NCBI RefSeq assembly: GCF_036014215.1
Contig: NZ_CP107921.1
Span: 4,967,501 to 5,031,500, forward strand
DNA length: 64,000 nucleotides
DNA from: Streptomyces sp. NBC_00440
GTDB taxonomy: Bacteria > Actinomycetota > Actinomycetes > Streptomycetales > Streptomycetaceae
Direction of reading: 5' to 3'
Of this stretch, positions 43,212-51,807 are shown in pieces. The position numbers were made by a program, and so were the translations under genes. Position 1 is the first letter of the stretch. Every line of letters starts with the position of its first letter. The notes under the pieces were generated by a model that saw only the letters and a program-made list of their open reading frames with translations, ran no database searches and was not told the DNA's origin.

Positions 43212-44345
43212 ATGTCTCGACCTACCGCGCGGGTGCTGACGCTCCTGGAACTGCTGCAGTCGGGCGGCCTCCGGACGGTGGCCGAACTCGCCGACCGGCT
43301 CGGCGTCGACGGGCGCACCGTGCGGCGGTACGTGGACCAGCTGGTCGACCTCGACCTGCCCGTGGAGGCGGTACGAGGCCGGTACGGCGGGTACCGGCTC
43401 GCCTCCGGGTACCGGCTGCCTCCCCTCATGCTCAGCGACGACGAGGCGCTCGCCGTGCTGCTCGGCCTGGTCGCCGGCCGCCGGGCGGGGCTGACGACGG
43501 CGGACACGGCGAGCGAGACGGCAGCGGCCAAGATCCGCAGAGTGCTTCCCGCGCCCCTGGCCCGCAGGCTCGACACGGTCCTGGAATCCCTCGCGTTCAC
43601 GACGCCGCCCGGCGAGTTCGCCACCCCGGACGCCGATGTCCTGCTCACCGTCGCCGATGCGGTGCGCCACCGGCGGCCGGTCTCGATCAGGTACACCGAC
43701 CGTGACGGCCGGCGCAGCGAACGGCCGCTGCATCCCTACGGGATCGTCGCCCACTCGGGCCGGTGGTACGTCACGGGCGCGGACCCCGGGATCGGCGAGG
43801 AGCGGACCTTCCGGCTCGACCGCATCGCGGACGCGAGGACCCTGCCCGGTTCGTTCGACGAGCCCGCCGGACCTGATCCGGCACAGCGCGTGCTGTCGGG
43901 GTTCGCCACGGCCGATTACCGGTACGAGGTGGTCCTGCGGATCCACGCGACCGTCGACCAGATCCGCGCCCGCCTTCCCGCCTCCGTCGCGAGCGTGACG
44001 GACGCTGAGTTCGGTCCTGATCCTGGGGCTGGGGCTGGGGCCGAGTCCGGGGCCGAGTCCGGGGCCGTGTCCGGGGCCGCGTCCGGGTCCGCGTCCGCGT
44101 CCAGGGCCGGGTCCGCGTCCGCGTCCAGGGCCGGGTCCGGCGCGGGCGAGCCCGGTGCGGGCGATGGAGCGGAGCCGGCGGCCGAGGGGTGGCTGCGTGT
44201 CGAGCTGCGGGTGGAGCGGCTGGACTGGTTGCCGGCGGTACTGGCCTCGCTCGACCGGCCGTTCGTCATCGAGCGCCCCGACGAACTTCGCGACCTCGTC
44301 ACCGCGCTCGCCGACCGCCTCGCGTCCTGCGCCCGGCGAGCCTGA
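43212..44345 (+). CDS. WYL-domain transcriptional regulator
   Basis: A 377-residue regulator with an N-terminal helix-turn-helix (VLTLLELLQSGGLRTVAELADRLGVDGRTVRRYVDQL, residues 6-42). A WYL sensor domain lies at about 150-215 (VSIRYTDRDGRRSERPLHPYGIVAHSGRWYVTGAD), followed by a WCX C-terminal region. The C-terminal region is interrupted by about 50 residues of Gly/Ala/Ser/Glu repeats (about 272-325, such as GAESGAESGAVSGAASG). ATG 43212 is the family start. It probably controls the divergent VOC gene. Confidence 0.9.
   Translation: MSRPTARVLTLLELLQSGGLRTVAELADRLGVDGRTVRRYVDQLVDLDLPVEAVRGRYGGYRLASGYRLPPLMLSDDEALAVLLGLVAGRRAGLTTADTASETAAAKIRRVLPAPLARRLDTVLESLAFTTPPGEFATPDADVLLTVADAVRHRRPVSIRYTDRDGRRSERPLHPYGIVAHSGRWYVTGADPGIGEERTFRLDRIADARTLPGSFDEPAGPDPAQRVLSGFATADYRYEVVLRIHATVDQIRARLPASVASVTDAEFGPDPGAGAGAESGAESGAVSGAASGSASASRAGSASASRAGSGAGEPGAGDGAEPAAEGWLRVELRVERLDWLPAVLASLDRPFVIERPDELRDLVTALADRLASCARRA
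44025..44160 (+). repeat. Short repeats coding the insert in the WYL regulator
   Basis: Tandem gcgtcc / gccgagtccggg-type units of 6 and 12 bases encode Ala-Ser and Ala-Glu-Ser-Gly repeats. The insert keeps the reading frame. Confidence 0.8.
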
Positions 44346-44539
44346 TGTGTGAGACGTGCGCCCTACCCGCCCCGCGAACCGGCCCGCGCGATGTGAGCCC
44401 CCGGCAGGGGCACCCCGGCAGAGGCACCCCCGGCAGGGGCACCCCGTCCGCAGGGCGCGTCGCCGTAGGACGCAAAATCGTGACTGCGTCCGCCACACCG
44501 GCACGCGCCACGGGGCAATCGGAGAGGCAGGACCAGGCC

Positions 44540-45082
44540 ATGGTTCAGGGATACCGGACGGGCACACCCATCGGACTCGGCGGCACCGGACTCGGCGGCA
44601 GTGTGCGGAGCCGGAACGGTGGCTGGAAGGACACCGCCCGGCGGTACTCGCTGCTGCCGCTGCGGATCTTCCTCGGTGTCACCTTCCTCTACGCCGGTAT
44701 CGACAAGCTCACCGACTCCGCCTTCCTGCACGCGACCGGCACGGGTTCCATCGGCGAGCTCATGCACTCCGTACGCGGCTCCGCCGCTTTCCCGGCGCTC
44801 GTGGACCTGGCCCTGAAGAGCCCGGCCGGCTTCGGCTACGCGATCGCCATCGGTGAACTCGCCGTCGGTATCGGCACCTTGCTGGGGCTGTACGGCCGGG
44901 TCGCGGCGCTCGGCGGCGCCCTGATCTCGCTGAGCCTGTGGCTGACCATGAGCTGGCAGTCCACCCCGTACTACTACGGCAACGACCTCGCCTACCTCAT
45001 GGCCTGGCTGCCGCTCCTGCTCGCCGGGTCGCCGCTGCTCTCGGTGGACGCCCTCCGGGCCGACCGCCGCCGAATGCCGTAA
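44540..45082 (+). CDS. DoxX-family membrane protein
   Basis: A 180-residue protein with four predicted membrane helices (about 37-57, 90-110, 112-130 and 145-162) and the DoxX signature (LLPLRIFLGVTFLYAGIDKLTDSAFL, GELAVGIGTLLGLYGRVAALGGALIS). The family includes subunits of quinol oxidases and of thiol-stress membrane complexes; the specific role is unknown. The 3' end overlaps the last 91 bases of the opposite-strand gene. Confidence 0.88.
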   Translation: MVQGYRTGTPIGLGGTGLGGSVRSRNGGWKDTARRYSLLPLRIFLGVTFLYAGIDKLTDSAFLHATGTGSIGELMHSVRGSAAFPALVDLALKSPAGFGYAIAIGELAVGIGTLLGLYGRVAALGGALISLSLWLTMSWQSTPYYYGNDLAYLMAWLPLLLAGSPLLSVDALRADRRRMP

Positions 45083-45441
45083 CCGATGGTGCTGGCGATC
45101 CCCGCCAGTACGAGCCCGGCGGCGAGCATCGGCAGTGCGGCCGGTGGCGGTGTCCGCCAGAGGCCACCCGCGTCGCCGAGGTAGACGGCTGCGATGCCCA
45201 GCAGCACCAGACCCGCGACCGCCTTTCCCGGCCGGAACTCGTGCAGGAACGAGCGGTGCGTCCGACCGCGCGACGGGCCGGCCGGATGCGCCCCACCGGG
45301 CTGCGGTCCGTCGGGCCGCGCCCCGCCGGGCCACAGTCCATCGGGCCGGGCTCCGTCAGGCTGCGCCCCGCCCGCCGGTGCCCCGTCCGATCGTGTTTCC
45401 CAGGGACCGGTTCCGCCCGTCCCTGCTCCGTCACCGTGCAC
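44992..45441 (-). CDS. Small membrane protein with repeat-rich N-terminus
   Basis: A 149-residue protein. The first 60 residues are pentapeptide-like repeats rich in Gly, Pro, Asp and Ala (GARPDG, GAQPDG), coded by seven 15-bp units at about 45293-45397. Two membrane helices follow at about 75-92 and 102-120. The GTG start (45439-45441) lies 8 bases upstream of the stop of the preceding PspC gene, so translation is coupled. The 3' end runs 91 bases into the convergent DoxX gene. No family is recognised. Confidence 0.75.
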   Translation of the reverse strand: MHGDGAGTGGTGPWETRSDGAPAGGAQPDGARPDGLWPGGARPDGPQPGGAHPAGPSRGRTHRSFLHEFRPGKAVAGLVLLGIAAVYLGDAGGLWRTPPPAALPMLAAGLVLAGIASTIGYGIRRRSARRASTESSGDPASRSGSQAMR

Positions 45442-46720
45442 GGGTCACCTCCGCCTGTCCCAGGCCGACCTCCAGGTGGAGGTCGACCGTGCCTCCGGCC
45501 TTGCCACCGCTCTGCGGGGCGAGCGTCACCGTTCTCTCCCGGGCCGGCGAGATATCGATGTCCTTCTGGTTCTCACCGGGCAGCTGGATGTCGCCGAGCC
45601 CCACCTCGGCATGGAGCCGCACCGTCACGTTCTTCGGTACGACGACCGACACCCGGCCCGCGCCGACCTCCACATGGGTACGGACGGACGTGCCCGGCGG
45701 AACGCTCAGACGCCGGAGGTTCAGCGTGCCGACCCCCGTACCCACTTCGTACCGGGGGTGCACCGCCGACACCGAAGCGGGCTGCCACTCCGTACGCACC
45801 CAGTGCGTGGTGACGGTCTTCGGCAGGGCGCTCGCGCCCACCAGCAGTGCCGTCGTGAGCACCACCAGGAAGATCGTGCCGGATCCCGTACGCCCGGCGA
45901 ACGAGCTGAGCAGGATGCCGAGCCCGAAGACGGCGAGCGCGCAGGCCAGTCCGATCTGCAGGCTCGTGGCGACCGGCTGGCTGTGCCGGGAGAGCCCCGT
46001 ACCGAGTGCGGCAGCGACCAGGGCGAGCAGGAACAGCCGGCCGCCGATCCCGCGCGGCCCCCGGCTCGCGGCCGGGGTGGACCGTGCCGACCTGTGGGAC
46101 GGCGGCGGATCCGGTGTGGTGTCCGACGGGCCCCAGAGATAGCCGGAGCCGACCGGTCCGGTGGTGCCGTCCTTGATGATCGGGTCCCGCCACCAGGACG
46201 GGCCGCCCGGCGCCGGCGGGGCCTTCGTCTCCGGTGGCGCGTCCGCCACTTTCTGCCCGGCGGGCTTCTGCGCGGCCTGCCGCTGCCCGGCAGCGGGTTC
46301 CGGCGGCTCGGGGGTGGCGAGCCGGCGCCGCTCCGACCAGACCGCGGAGCCCGCAGTGGCCAGCGAGAGCAGCGCGGCGAAGACCAGCACCGACAGGTAG
46401 TGCAGCATCGACAGGAACAGCCCGCAGCCGCCCAGCGCGAAGAGCACCGCGGCCATGGACGCGCCCTCGACCCGGCCGGTCAGCAGCCTGCGCGCCTCGT
46501 TCTCGTCCTCGCCCTCCAGCGGGATCAGCAGCCAGGCGAACCCGTAGAAGATCAGCCCGATACCGCCGGTCACCGCCAGGACACCGAGAACGACGCGGAA
46601 GATCACCGGATCCAGGTCGAAGTGCCTGCCGAGACCTCCGCAGACCCCGGCGACCAACCTGTTGCTCCGGTGGCGCCGCAGGTGCGGTCGCGGCTCGTTC
46701 TGCGGCGGCGGGGTTGTCAT
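45431..46720 (-). CDS. PspC-domain membrane protein
   Basis: A 429-residue protein. The PspC domain is at about 15-75 (LRRHRSNRLVAGVCGGLGRHFDLDPVIFRVVLGVLAVTGGIGLIFYGFAWLLIP-type block), and more membrane helices lie at about 90-130 and 225-290. The C-terminal 140 residues are a repeated beta-strand domain (VGTLNLRRLSVPPGTSVRTHVEVGAGRVSVVVPKNV) resembling the LiaF/DUF2154 domain. Phage-shock-type proteins sense envelope stress. It is divergent, 130 bases apart, from a histidine kinase that also has a PspC domain, suggesting joint regulation. Confidence 0.9.
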   Translation of the reverse strand: MTTPPPQNEPRPHLRRHRSNRLVAGVCGGLGRHFDLDPVIFRVVLGVLAVTGGIGLIFYGFAWLLIPLEGEDENEARRLLTGRVEGASMAAVLFALGGCGLFLSMLHYLSVLVFAALLSLATAGSAVWSERRRLATPEPPEPAAGQRQAAQKPAGQKVADAPPETKAPPAPGGPSWWRDPIIKDGTTGPVGSGYLWGPSDTTPDPPPSHRSARSTPAASRGPRGIGGRLFLLALVAAALGTGLSRHSQPVATSLQIGLACALAVFGLGILLSSFAGRTGSGTIFLVVLTTALLVGASALPKTVTTHWVRTEWQPASVSAVHPRYEVGTGVGTLNLRRLSVPPGTSVRTHVEVGAGRVSVVVPKNVTVRLHAEVGLGDIQLPGENQKDIDISPARERTVTLAPQSGGKAGGTVDLHLEVGLGQAEVTRAR

Positions 46721-46850
46721 ACCCCCATGGTGACGGTCGTCCCCCGCGGCCGGGGACCGCGACGACCCTGGCCGATCCCTGATTTCGGCCCCCGGAACCA
46801 GGGGGTTTTCCCTGATGCCCGCGGCGGTCCGTCCATGTGACGATCGATCC

Positions 46851-48137
46851 ATGCCAGTCGCCCCGCCCCGCGCCGCAGGTGCCGCATCCGAAACCCCGGA
46901 CGAGCCCGCGCCGCGCAAGCTGTACCGCAGCGCCGAAGGGCGGATGCTGGGCGGCGTCGCGCGCGGGCTCGCCGGACACCTCGGGGTGCCCGTCTCCTGG
47001 GTGCGGGCCGCGTTCATCGCGCTCTTCGCCCTGGAGGGACTGGGGGCACTGCTGTACGCGGCGTTCTGGTTCGTCGTGCCGCTCGGCGCGGGCGGGGTCG
47101 AGCAGCACGGCGTGCAGTCGCCGTTCGAGGAGTCCCCGGACGGCCGCCGCAGACTGCGCAAGCCCGACCGGGGCCAGATCGTCGCCCTCATCGCGCTGAT
47201 CATCGGCGTGGCGGCCTTCATCGGGAACGTGGACATCGGCGGCGACGCCAGCCCGTACATCTGGCCCGTCCTGCTCATCGGCGCCGGTGTCGTCCTCGTC
47301 TGGCGCCAGGCGGACAACACACGGCGCGCGCACTGGGCGGAGGTCGGCCGCAGCAGCAGGCTGCTCCCGCTGGGCCGTGCGCTGGCGGGTGTCGTGCTGG
47401 TCGGCGCCGGGCTCGCCGCGTTCATCGTGATCCGCGGCTCGTCCGCGCAGCTCGGCAACGTCCTGACCGCCGCACTCGCCGTGGTCGCCGGAATCGCCCT
47501 GCTGGTGGGCCCCTGGCTCATCCGGATGACCCAGGACCTCTCCCAGGAGCGGCTGATGCGCATCCGCGCCCAGGAGCGCGCGGAGGTCGCGGCCCACGTT
47601 CACGACTCGGTGCTGCACACGCTCACCCTGATCCAGCGCAACGCCGAAGAACCGGGCGAGGTCCGCAGGCTGGCCCGCGCCCAGGAGCGCGAACTGCGCG
47701 CCTGGCTCTACCGGCCCGAGGGCACGGGCAAGGACAAGGACGACGAACCCGAGACCCTCGCCGAAGCCGTCAAGCAGTCCGCAGCCGAGGTCGAGGACCA
47801 GCACGGGGTGCCGCTCGAAGTGGTGGTCGTCGGGGACTGCCCGCTGGACGAGAAGCTGGCGGCGCAGATGCAGGCGGCACGCGAGGCCATGGTCAACGCG
47901 GCCAAGTACGGTGGCGAGGGCGGGGCCGTACAGGTGTACGCGGAAGTCGAAGGCCGTACGGTCTTCGTGTCGGTACGGGACCGGGGGCCCGGGTTCGATC
48001 TGGACGCGGTGCCCGGGGACCGGATGGGCGTCAGAGAATCGATCATCGGCCGTATGCAGCGCAACGGCGGTACGGCAAGCCTGCGTTCCGCTCCCGACGG
48101 CGGCACCGTAGTGGAACTGGAGATGGAGCGAGCATGA
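46851..48137 (+). CDS. PspC-domain histidine kinase (NarL-type sensor)
   Basis: A 428-residue membrane sensor. A PspC domain (RKLYRSAEGRMLGGVARGLAGHLGVPVSWVRAAF, about 22-80) is followed by membrane helices at about 111-127, 138-152, 178-196 and 203-220. The HisKA_3-type dimerisation segment has the phosphoacceptor region AAHVHDSVLHTL (about 248-259), and the ATPase domain has AREAMVNAAKYGGEG and VRDRGPGFDLD. It is coupled by an ATGA overlap to the response regulator. The input is probably envelope stress, by analogy with other PspC proteins. Confidence 0.93.
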   Translation: MPVAPPRAAGAASETPDEPAPRKLYRSAEGRMLGGVARGLAGHLGVPVSWVRAAFIALFALEGLGALLYAAFWFVVPLGAGGVEQHGVQSPFEESPDGRRRLRKPDRGQIVALIALIIGVAAFIGNVDIGGDASPYIWPVLLIGAGVVLVWRQADNTRRAHWAEVGRSSRLLPLGRALAGVVLVGAGLAAFIVIRGSSAQLGNVLTAALAVVAGIALLVGPWLIRMTQDLSQERLMRIRAQERAEVAAHVHDSVLHTLTLIQRNAEEPGEVRRLARAQERELRAWLYRPEGTGKDKDDEPETLAEAVKQSAAEVEDQHGVPLEVVVVGDCPLDEKLAAQMQAAREAMVNAAKYGGEGGAVQVYAEVEGRTVFVSVRDRGPGFDLDAVPGDRMGVRESIIGRMQRNGGTASLRSAPDGGTVVELEMERA

Positions 48138-48883
48138 CCGAGCCCACCGACCGAACCGAGCGCACCGCGCCCACCGACCGAACCGCGCCCACTGACCGAA
48201 CCGAGCGCACCGCACCCACTGACCGCAGGGTCCGGGTCGTCCTCGTGGACGACCACCGGATGTTCCGTACGGGGGTGCAGGCGGAGATCGGCCGCACCGA
48301 GTCGACGGGTGTCGAGGTCGTCGGCGAAGCGGCCGACGTCGATCAGGCGGTCACCGTCATCAAGGCCACCCGCCCCGAGGTCGTCCTCCTCGACGTCCAT
48401 CTGCCGGGCGGCGGCGGCGTCGAAGTGCTGCGCCGCTCGGCCGCGCTGATGTCCGACACGGAGAACCCGGTCCGCTTCCTCGCCCTGTCCGTGTCGGACG
48501 CCGCGGAGGACGTGATCGGTGTCATCAGGGGCGGCGCCCGCGGTTACGTCACCAAGACGATCACCGGCACCGACCTGGTCGACTCGATCTTCCGGGTGCA
48601 GGACGGCGACGCGGTCTTCTCGCCCCGTCTCGCGGGGTTCGTCCTCGACGCCTTCGCCTCCACGGACGCACCGCCCGTGGACGAGGACATGGACCGGCTG
48701 ACGCAGCGCGAGCGGGAGGTGCTGCGCCTCATCGCACGCGGATACGCGTACAAGGAGATCGCCAAACAGCTCTTCATCTCGGTGAAGACGGTCGAGTCGC
48801 ACGTCTCGGCGGTGCTGCGCAAGCTCCAGCTGTCGAACCGCCATGAACTGACCCGGTGGGCGACGGCGCGCCGGCTGGTCTGA
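48134..48883 (+). CDS. NarL/LuxR-type response regulator
   Basis: A 249-residue response regulator. The receiver (about 33-155) has the acidic pair VLVDDH and the phosphorylation site D87 in LLDVHLPG. The LuxR helix-turn-helix is at about 190-249 (LTQREREVLRLIARGYAYKEIAKQLFISVKTVESHVSAVLRKL). The first 30 residues are a repeat of TERTAPTDR-like units. The start overlaps the kinase stop. It is the partner of the PspC-domain kinase, and likely targets include the divergent PspC operon. Confidence 0.94.
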   Translation: MTEPTDRTERTAPTDRTAPTDRTERTAPTDRRVRVVLVDDHRMFRTGVQAEIGRTESTGVEVVGEAADVDQAVTVIKATRPEVVLLDVHLPGGGGVEVLRRSAALMSDTENPVRFLALSVSDAAEDVIGVIRGGARGYVTKTITGTDLVDSIFRVQDGDAVFSPRLAGFVLDAFASTDAPPVDEDMDRLTQREREVLRLIARGYAYKEIAKQLFISVKTVESHVSAVLRKLQLSNRHELTRWATARRLV

Positions 48884-48904
48884 CGGTTCTGTCTGAACGG
48901 TTGT

Positions 48905-48956
48905 GTCCGGCAGCTCCGTCCGGCAGCTCGGTCCGGCAGCTCGGTCCGGCAGCTCT
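48905..48956. repeat. 13-bp tandem repeat, 4 units
   Basis: Four copies of GTCCGGCAGCTCN, flanked on both sides by gtctgacggtt-like sequences, lie between the response regulator and the RHH gene. Confidence 0.9.
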
Positions 48957-48975
48957 GTCTGACGGTTCGACCGGT

Positions 48976-49248
48976 TCAGCCCGCCCCGTCGCCGCGGTCC
49001 GGATTCGGGGGCCTGCCGCGGCGGGGGAGTGCGCCCGCGTCGCGCGGCAGCCGTCCGGCGTCGGAGAGGGCCTTTCGGAGCAGGAACTCGATCTGGGCGT
49101 TGGCACTGCGGAGTTCGTCCGCCGCCCAGCGAGCCAGCGCGTCGTGCACGGACGGGTCCAGCCGCAGCAGCACCTGCTTGCGCGCCCTGGCCGCCCGCCG
49201 CGGTGCCGGGCCGGAAGGATCCGGGGCGCCGGCGCTCTCCTCGCTCAC
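48976..49248 (-). CDS. Ribbon-helix-helix-like small protein
   Basis: A 90-residue basic protein. The central part (KQVLLRLDPSVHDALARWAADELRSANAQIEFLLRKAL, residues 24-61) resembles the Arc/CopG ribbon-helix-helix fold, which binds DNA as a dimer. The tail is Arg/Pro/Gly-rich. It follows the SPFH gene by 91 bases on the same strand, so it is probably in the same unit. Function unknown. Confidence 0.85.
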   Translation of the reverse strand: MSEESAGAPDPSGPAPRRAARARKQVLLRLDPSVHDALARWAADELRSANAQIEFLLRKALSDAGRLPRDAGALPRRGRPPNPDRGDGAG

Positions 49249-49339
49249 CGGCCGCCCCTCCTCTCACTCACGGGCCTTTCCGCGTTCCCGGGCCCTCTCG
49301 CACTCAAGGGCCCCTCTGTATTCACGGGCCCCTCCGCGC

Positions 49340-50329
49340 TCACTGGTAGAGGGAACCGGTGTTCAGGACCGGCTGGACGGCGCGGTCACCGCACAGCACC
49401 ACCATCAAGTTGCTGACCATGGTGGCCTTCCGCTCCTCGTCCAGTTCCACGATGCCCTGTTCGCTGATCCGGACCAGGGCCTGCTCGACCATACCGACCG
49501 CCCCTTCGACGATCTGCTGACGGGCCGCCACGACCGCCCCGGCCTGCTGGCGCTGGAGCATCGCCGAGGCGATCTCCGGTGCGTACGCGAGGTGGCTGAA
49601 CCGGGACTCGATGATCCGGACCCCGGCGGCACGGACCCGTGCGGTCAGCTCCAGCGAGAGCTTCTCTGTGATCTCGTCCGCGTTGCCCCGCAGGGACAGC
49701 GCGTCGTCGTCGTGTGCGTCGTACGGGTACTCGATGGCGATGTGCCGGACCGCCGACTCGGTCTGGGTCGCGACGAACTTGCGGTAGTCGTCCACCTCGA
49801 ACAGCGCCTGCGCGGTGTCCTCGACCTTCCACACCACGACCGCCGCGAGCTCGATCGGGTTGCCGTAGGCGTCGTTGACCTTCATGACCGGCGTCTCGTT
49901 GTTCCGCACCCGGGTGGAGATCTTCCGGGCGCTGGTCAGCGGATTCACCCAGCGCAGCCCGTCCTGGCGGATCGTGCCCACGTACCGGCCGAACAGCTGG
50001 ATGACCCGGGCCTCGCCCGGAGCGACCATCTTCACGCCGGTCATGCAGAACAGGGAGCCGAGCAGTACGACGATGCCCACCACGACCAGGGTGACGCCCA
50101 GGCCGTCGACGGCAATACCCCCGCCGACGAGCAGTGCCAGCCCCACCACCGCGCCGAACAGGGTCAGCAGCAGCGCGGCACCGCCCGCGATGCCGCGCGC
50201 CTGGGTCTCGTGCACATGCGGGGCCGGCATGTCAGGGGCGTCCGCCTCCAGCCCGGCCGCTGTGGTCATGGCGTTGCCTGTCGCAGGCCTGCCGGTGGAC
50301 GCGGGGTCCTGTCCGGGTGTTCCAGTCAT
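49340..50329 (-). CDS. SPFH/Band 7 domain membrane protein
   Basis: A 329-residue protein of the stomatin/prohibitin/flotillin superfamily. An N-terminal segment rich in Ala/Pro is followed by two membrane helices (about 47-70 and 73-93). The SPFH domain is at about 98-270 ([33 protein letters not shown], then [45 protein letters not shown]). Such proteins build membrane microdomain scaffolds. The upstream region is strikingly AT-rich. The small RHH protein follows it. Confidence 0.92.
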   Translation of the reverse strand: MTGTPGQDPASTGRPATGNAMTTAAGLEADAPDMPAPHVHETQARGIAGGAALLLTLFGAVVGLALLVGGGIAVDGLGVTLVVVGIVVLLGSLFCMTGVKMVAPGEARVIQLFGRYVGTIRQDGLRWVNPLTSARKISTRVRNNETPVMKVNDAYGNPIELAAVVVWKVEDTAQALFEVDDYRKFVATQTESAVRHIAIEYPYDAHDDDALSLRGNADEITEKLSLELTARVRAAGVRIIESRFSHLAYAPEIASAMLQRQQAGAVVAARQQIVEGAVGMVEQALVRISEQGIVELDEERKATMVSNLMVVLCGDRAVQPVLNTGSLYQ

Positions 50330-50628
50330 GGCGTTCTCCCTCGTGGGCGGGTTGGCCCCTGTTCAACTCTGATGTCTACGGTTAATCAAAGTGATATCTA
50401 ATTTAAGCACGGCACCGGAGGGCGGGCAATCACGCCACCCGCCCCTTCTCGCGCCCGCGGCGACCGGCGCGGTGGGTGCGTACAGGTATGGGCAGGTACG
50501 GGCAGAGTCGGCCAGCGCCAGGCAGAGAATGACCGTATACCGTACGTGTTGAGCCATTGCCGTACGTGACGACGTAAAAAGGGTGCAAAACAGGTAACCC
50601 CCGGCGCCAATAGGGCATCTTTCCCCAC
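50330..50628. other. Divergent promoter region of the SPFH and esterase genes (299 bp)
   Basis: A cluster of A/T at 50370-50405 (ggttaatcaaagtgatatctaattt) lies 40-75 bases upstream of the SPFH ATG. It contains AGATATCACTT, read on the SPFH strand, which may be an operator. The rest shows no gene. The DNA around 50520-50620 has scattered A/T runs that may carry the esterase promoter. Confidence 0.55.
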
Positions 50629-51807
50629 GTGATGAGCCTGACGGGAACCCCGTTCTTCCTCACCGCGATCGCCATGATGGGTGTCGCGGTGCTGCTGCCC
50701 CTGCTGCTGTGGGGGCGCGTCGTCGGCCCCGCGGCCGTACGCGGTGCGGCCCGGCTGGTGATGGTGCTGTTCGCGCAGGCGACCGCGGTGCTGGTCGTCT
50801 TCGTGGCGGTGAACAACAGCAACGGCCTGTACGACAACTGGGCCGACCTGCTCGGCACCGGCAATCACGTGGTCGCCGCGCCCGATCTCGGCGCCGACGG
50901 CCTGGGCGGGCGGCAGTTGGCCTCCGAACCGCATCAGCGGGCCGTGTTCAAGCCGGTGGCCGACCCGCGCATGGGGCACGGCGTGCGCAGCACGGTGCTG
51001 ACCGGGCAGGTGTCGGGGGTACGCGGCGAGGTGTACGTCTGGCTGCCGCCCCAGTACAACGAACCCGCCTACCGCCACCACTCCTTCCCGGTGGTCGAGC
51101 TGCTCTCCGGGTTCCCCGGCACGGCGAAGGCCTGGTTCTCCAGTCTCGGTGCCGAGAAGCAGCTGGCGCCGATGATGAAGCGGGGTGAGGTCGCACCGTT
51201 CATCCTGGTGTCGCCGCGCACCTCACTCCTGGGCAGCCAGGACACCGGCTGCGCCAATGTGACCGGGGTGATCAACGCGGACACCTGGCTGAGCGTTGAC
51301 GTGCCGCGCATGGTGACCGACACCTTCCGGGCGAAGCACGGAGCTGCCGGGTGGGCGGTCGCGGGCTACTCGGCGGGGGCGCACTGCGCGGTGAAGCTCG
51401 CGCTGGCGCACCCCGACCGGTACCGCGCGGCGGCCGGGCTCTCCGGGTACAACGATCCGGCGGCCGAGCGCGCCTCCATCACCGCCAAGGACCCCATGCT
51501 GCGGCGTACGAACAACCCGCTGTGGATCCTGCGCCATGCCAAGACCCCGCCGCGCGTCTCGCTCTTCATCTCCGGTGCGCCGCACGACGGTTACCGGGAC
51601 GGTCTGGCCCTGCGCGCCGCCGCCAAGCCGCCGACATCGGTGCAGGTCATCCCAGTGACGGGCGGACACAGTCTGGCGGTCTGGAGCAAGCAGGTGCCTG
51701 ACGTCTTCACCTGGCTGAGTGCTCAGTTCAGACCGGGGGTCCGCTCAGGTGCGCCGATCGGTCAGGTGCCCGCCACCGGCCGCGTCGCACCGGCGAAGGG
51801 CATCTGA
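50629..51807 (+). CDS. Membrane-anchored alpha/beta-hydrolase (esterase D / antigen 85-like)
   Basis: A 392-residue protein with two N-terminal membrane helices (about 8-29 and 38-58) and a C-terminal alpha/beta-hydrolase domain. The nucleophile serine is in VAGYSAGAHCAVKLAL, with probable acid and base residues in FISGAPHDGYRDGL and TGGHSLAVW. This resembles the esterase D / mycolyltransferase group, in which Streptomyces members act on unknown esters. Starts GTG 50629 and ATG 50632 are adjacent; either gives the same protein within one residue. Confidence 0.9.
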   Translation: MMSLTGTPFFLTAIAMMGVAVLLPLLLWGRVVGPAAVRGAARLVMVLFAQATAVLVVFVAVNNSNGLYDNWADLLGTGNHVVAAPDLGADGLGGRQLASEPHQRAVFKPVADPRMGHGVRSTVLTGQVSGVRGEVYVWLPPQYNEPAYRHHSFPVVELLSGFPGTAKAWFSSLGAEKQLAPMMKRGEVAPFILVSPRTSLLGSQDTGCANVTGVINADTWLSVDVPRMVTDTFRAKHGAAGWAVAGYSAGAHCAVKLALAHPDRYRAAAGLSGYNDPAAERASITAKDPMLRRTNNPLWILRHAKTPPRVSLFISGAPHDGYRDGLALRAAAKPPTSVQVIPVTGGHSLAVWSKQVPDVFTWLSAQFRPGVRSGAPIGQVPATGRVAPAKGI

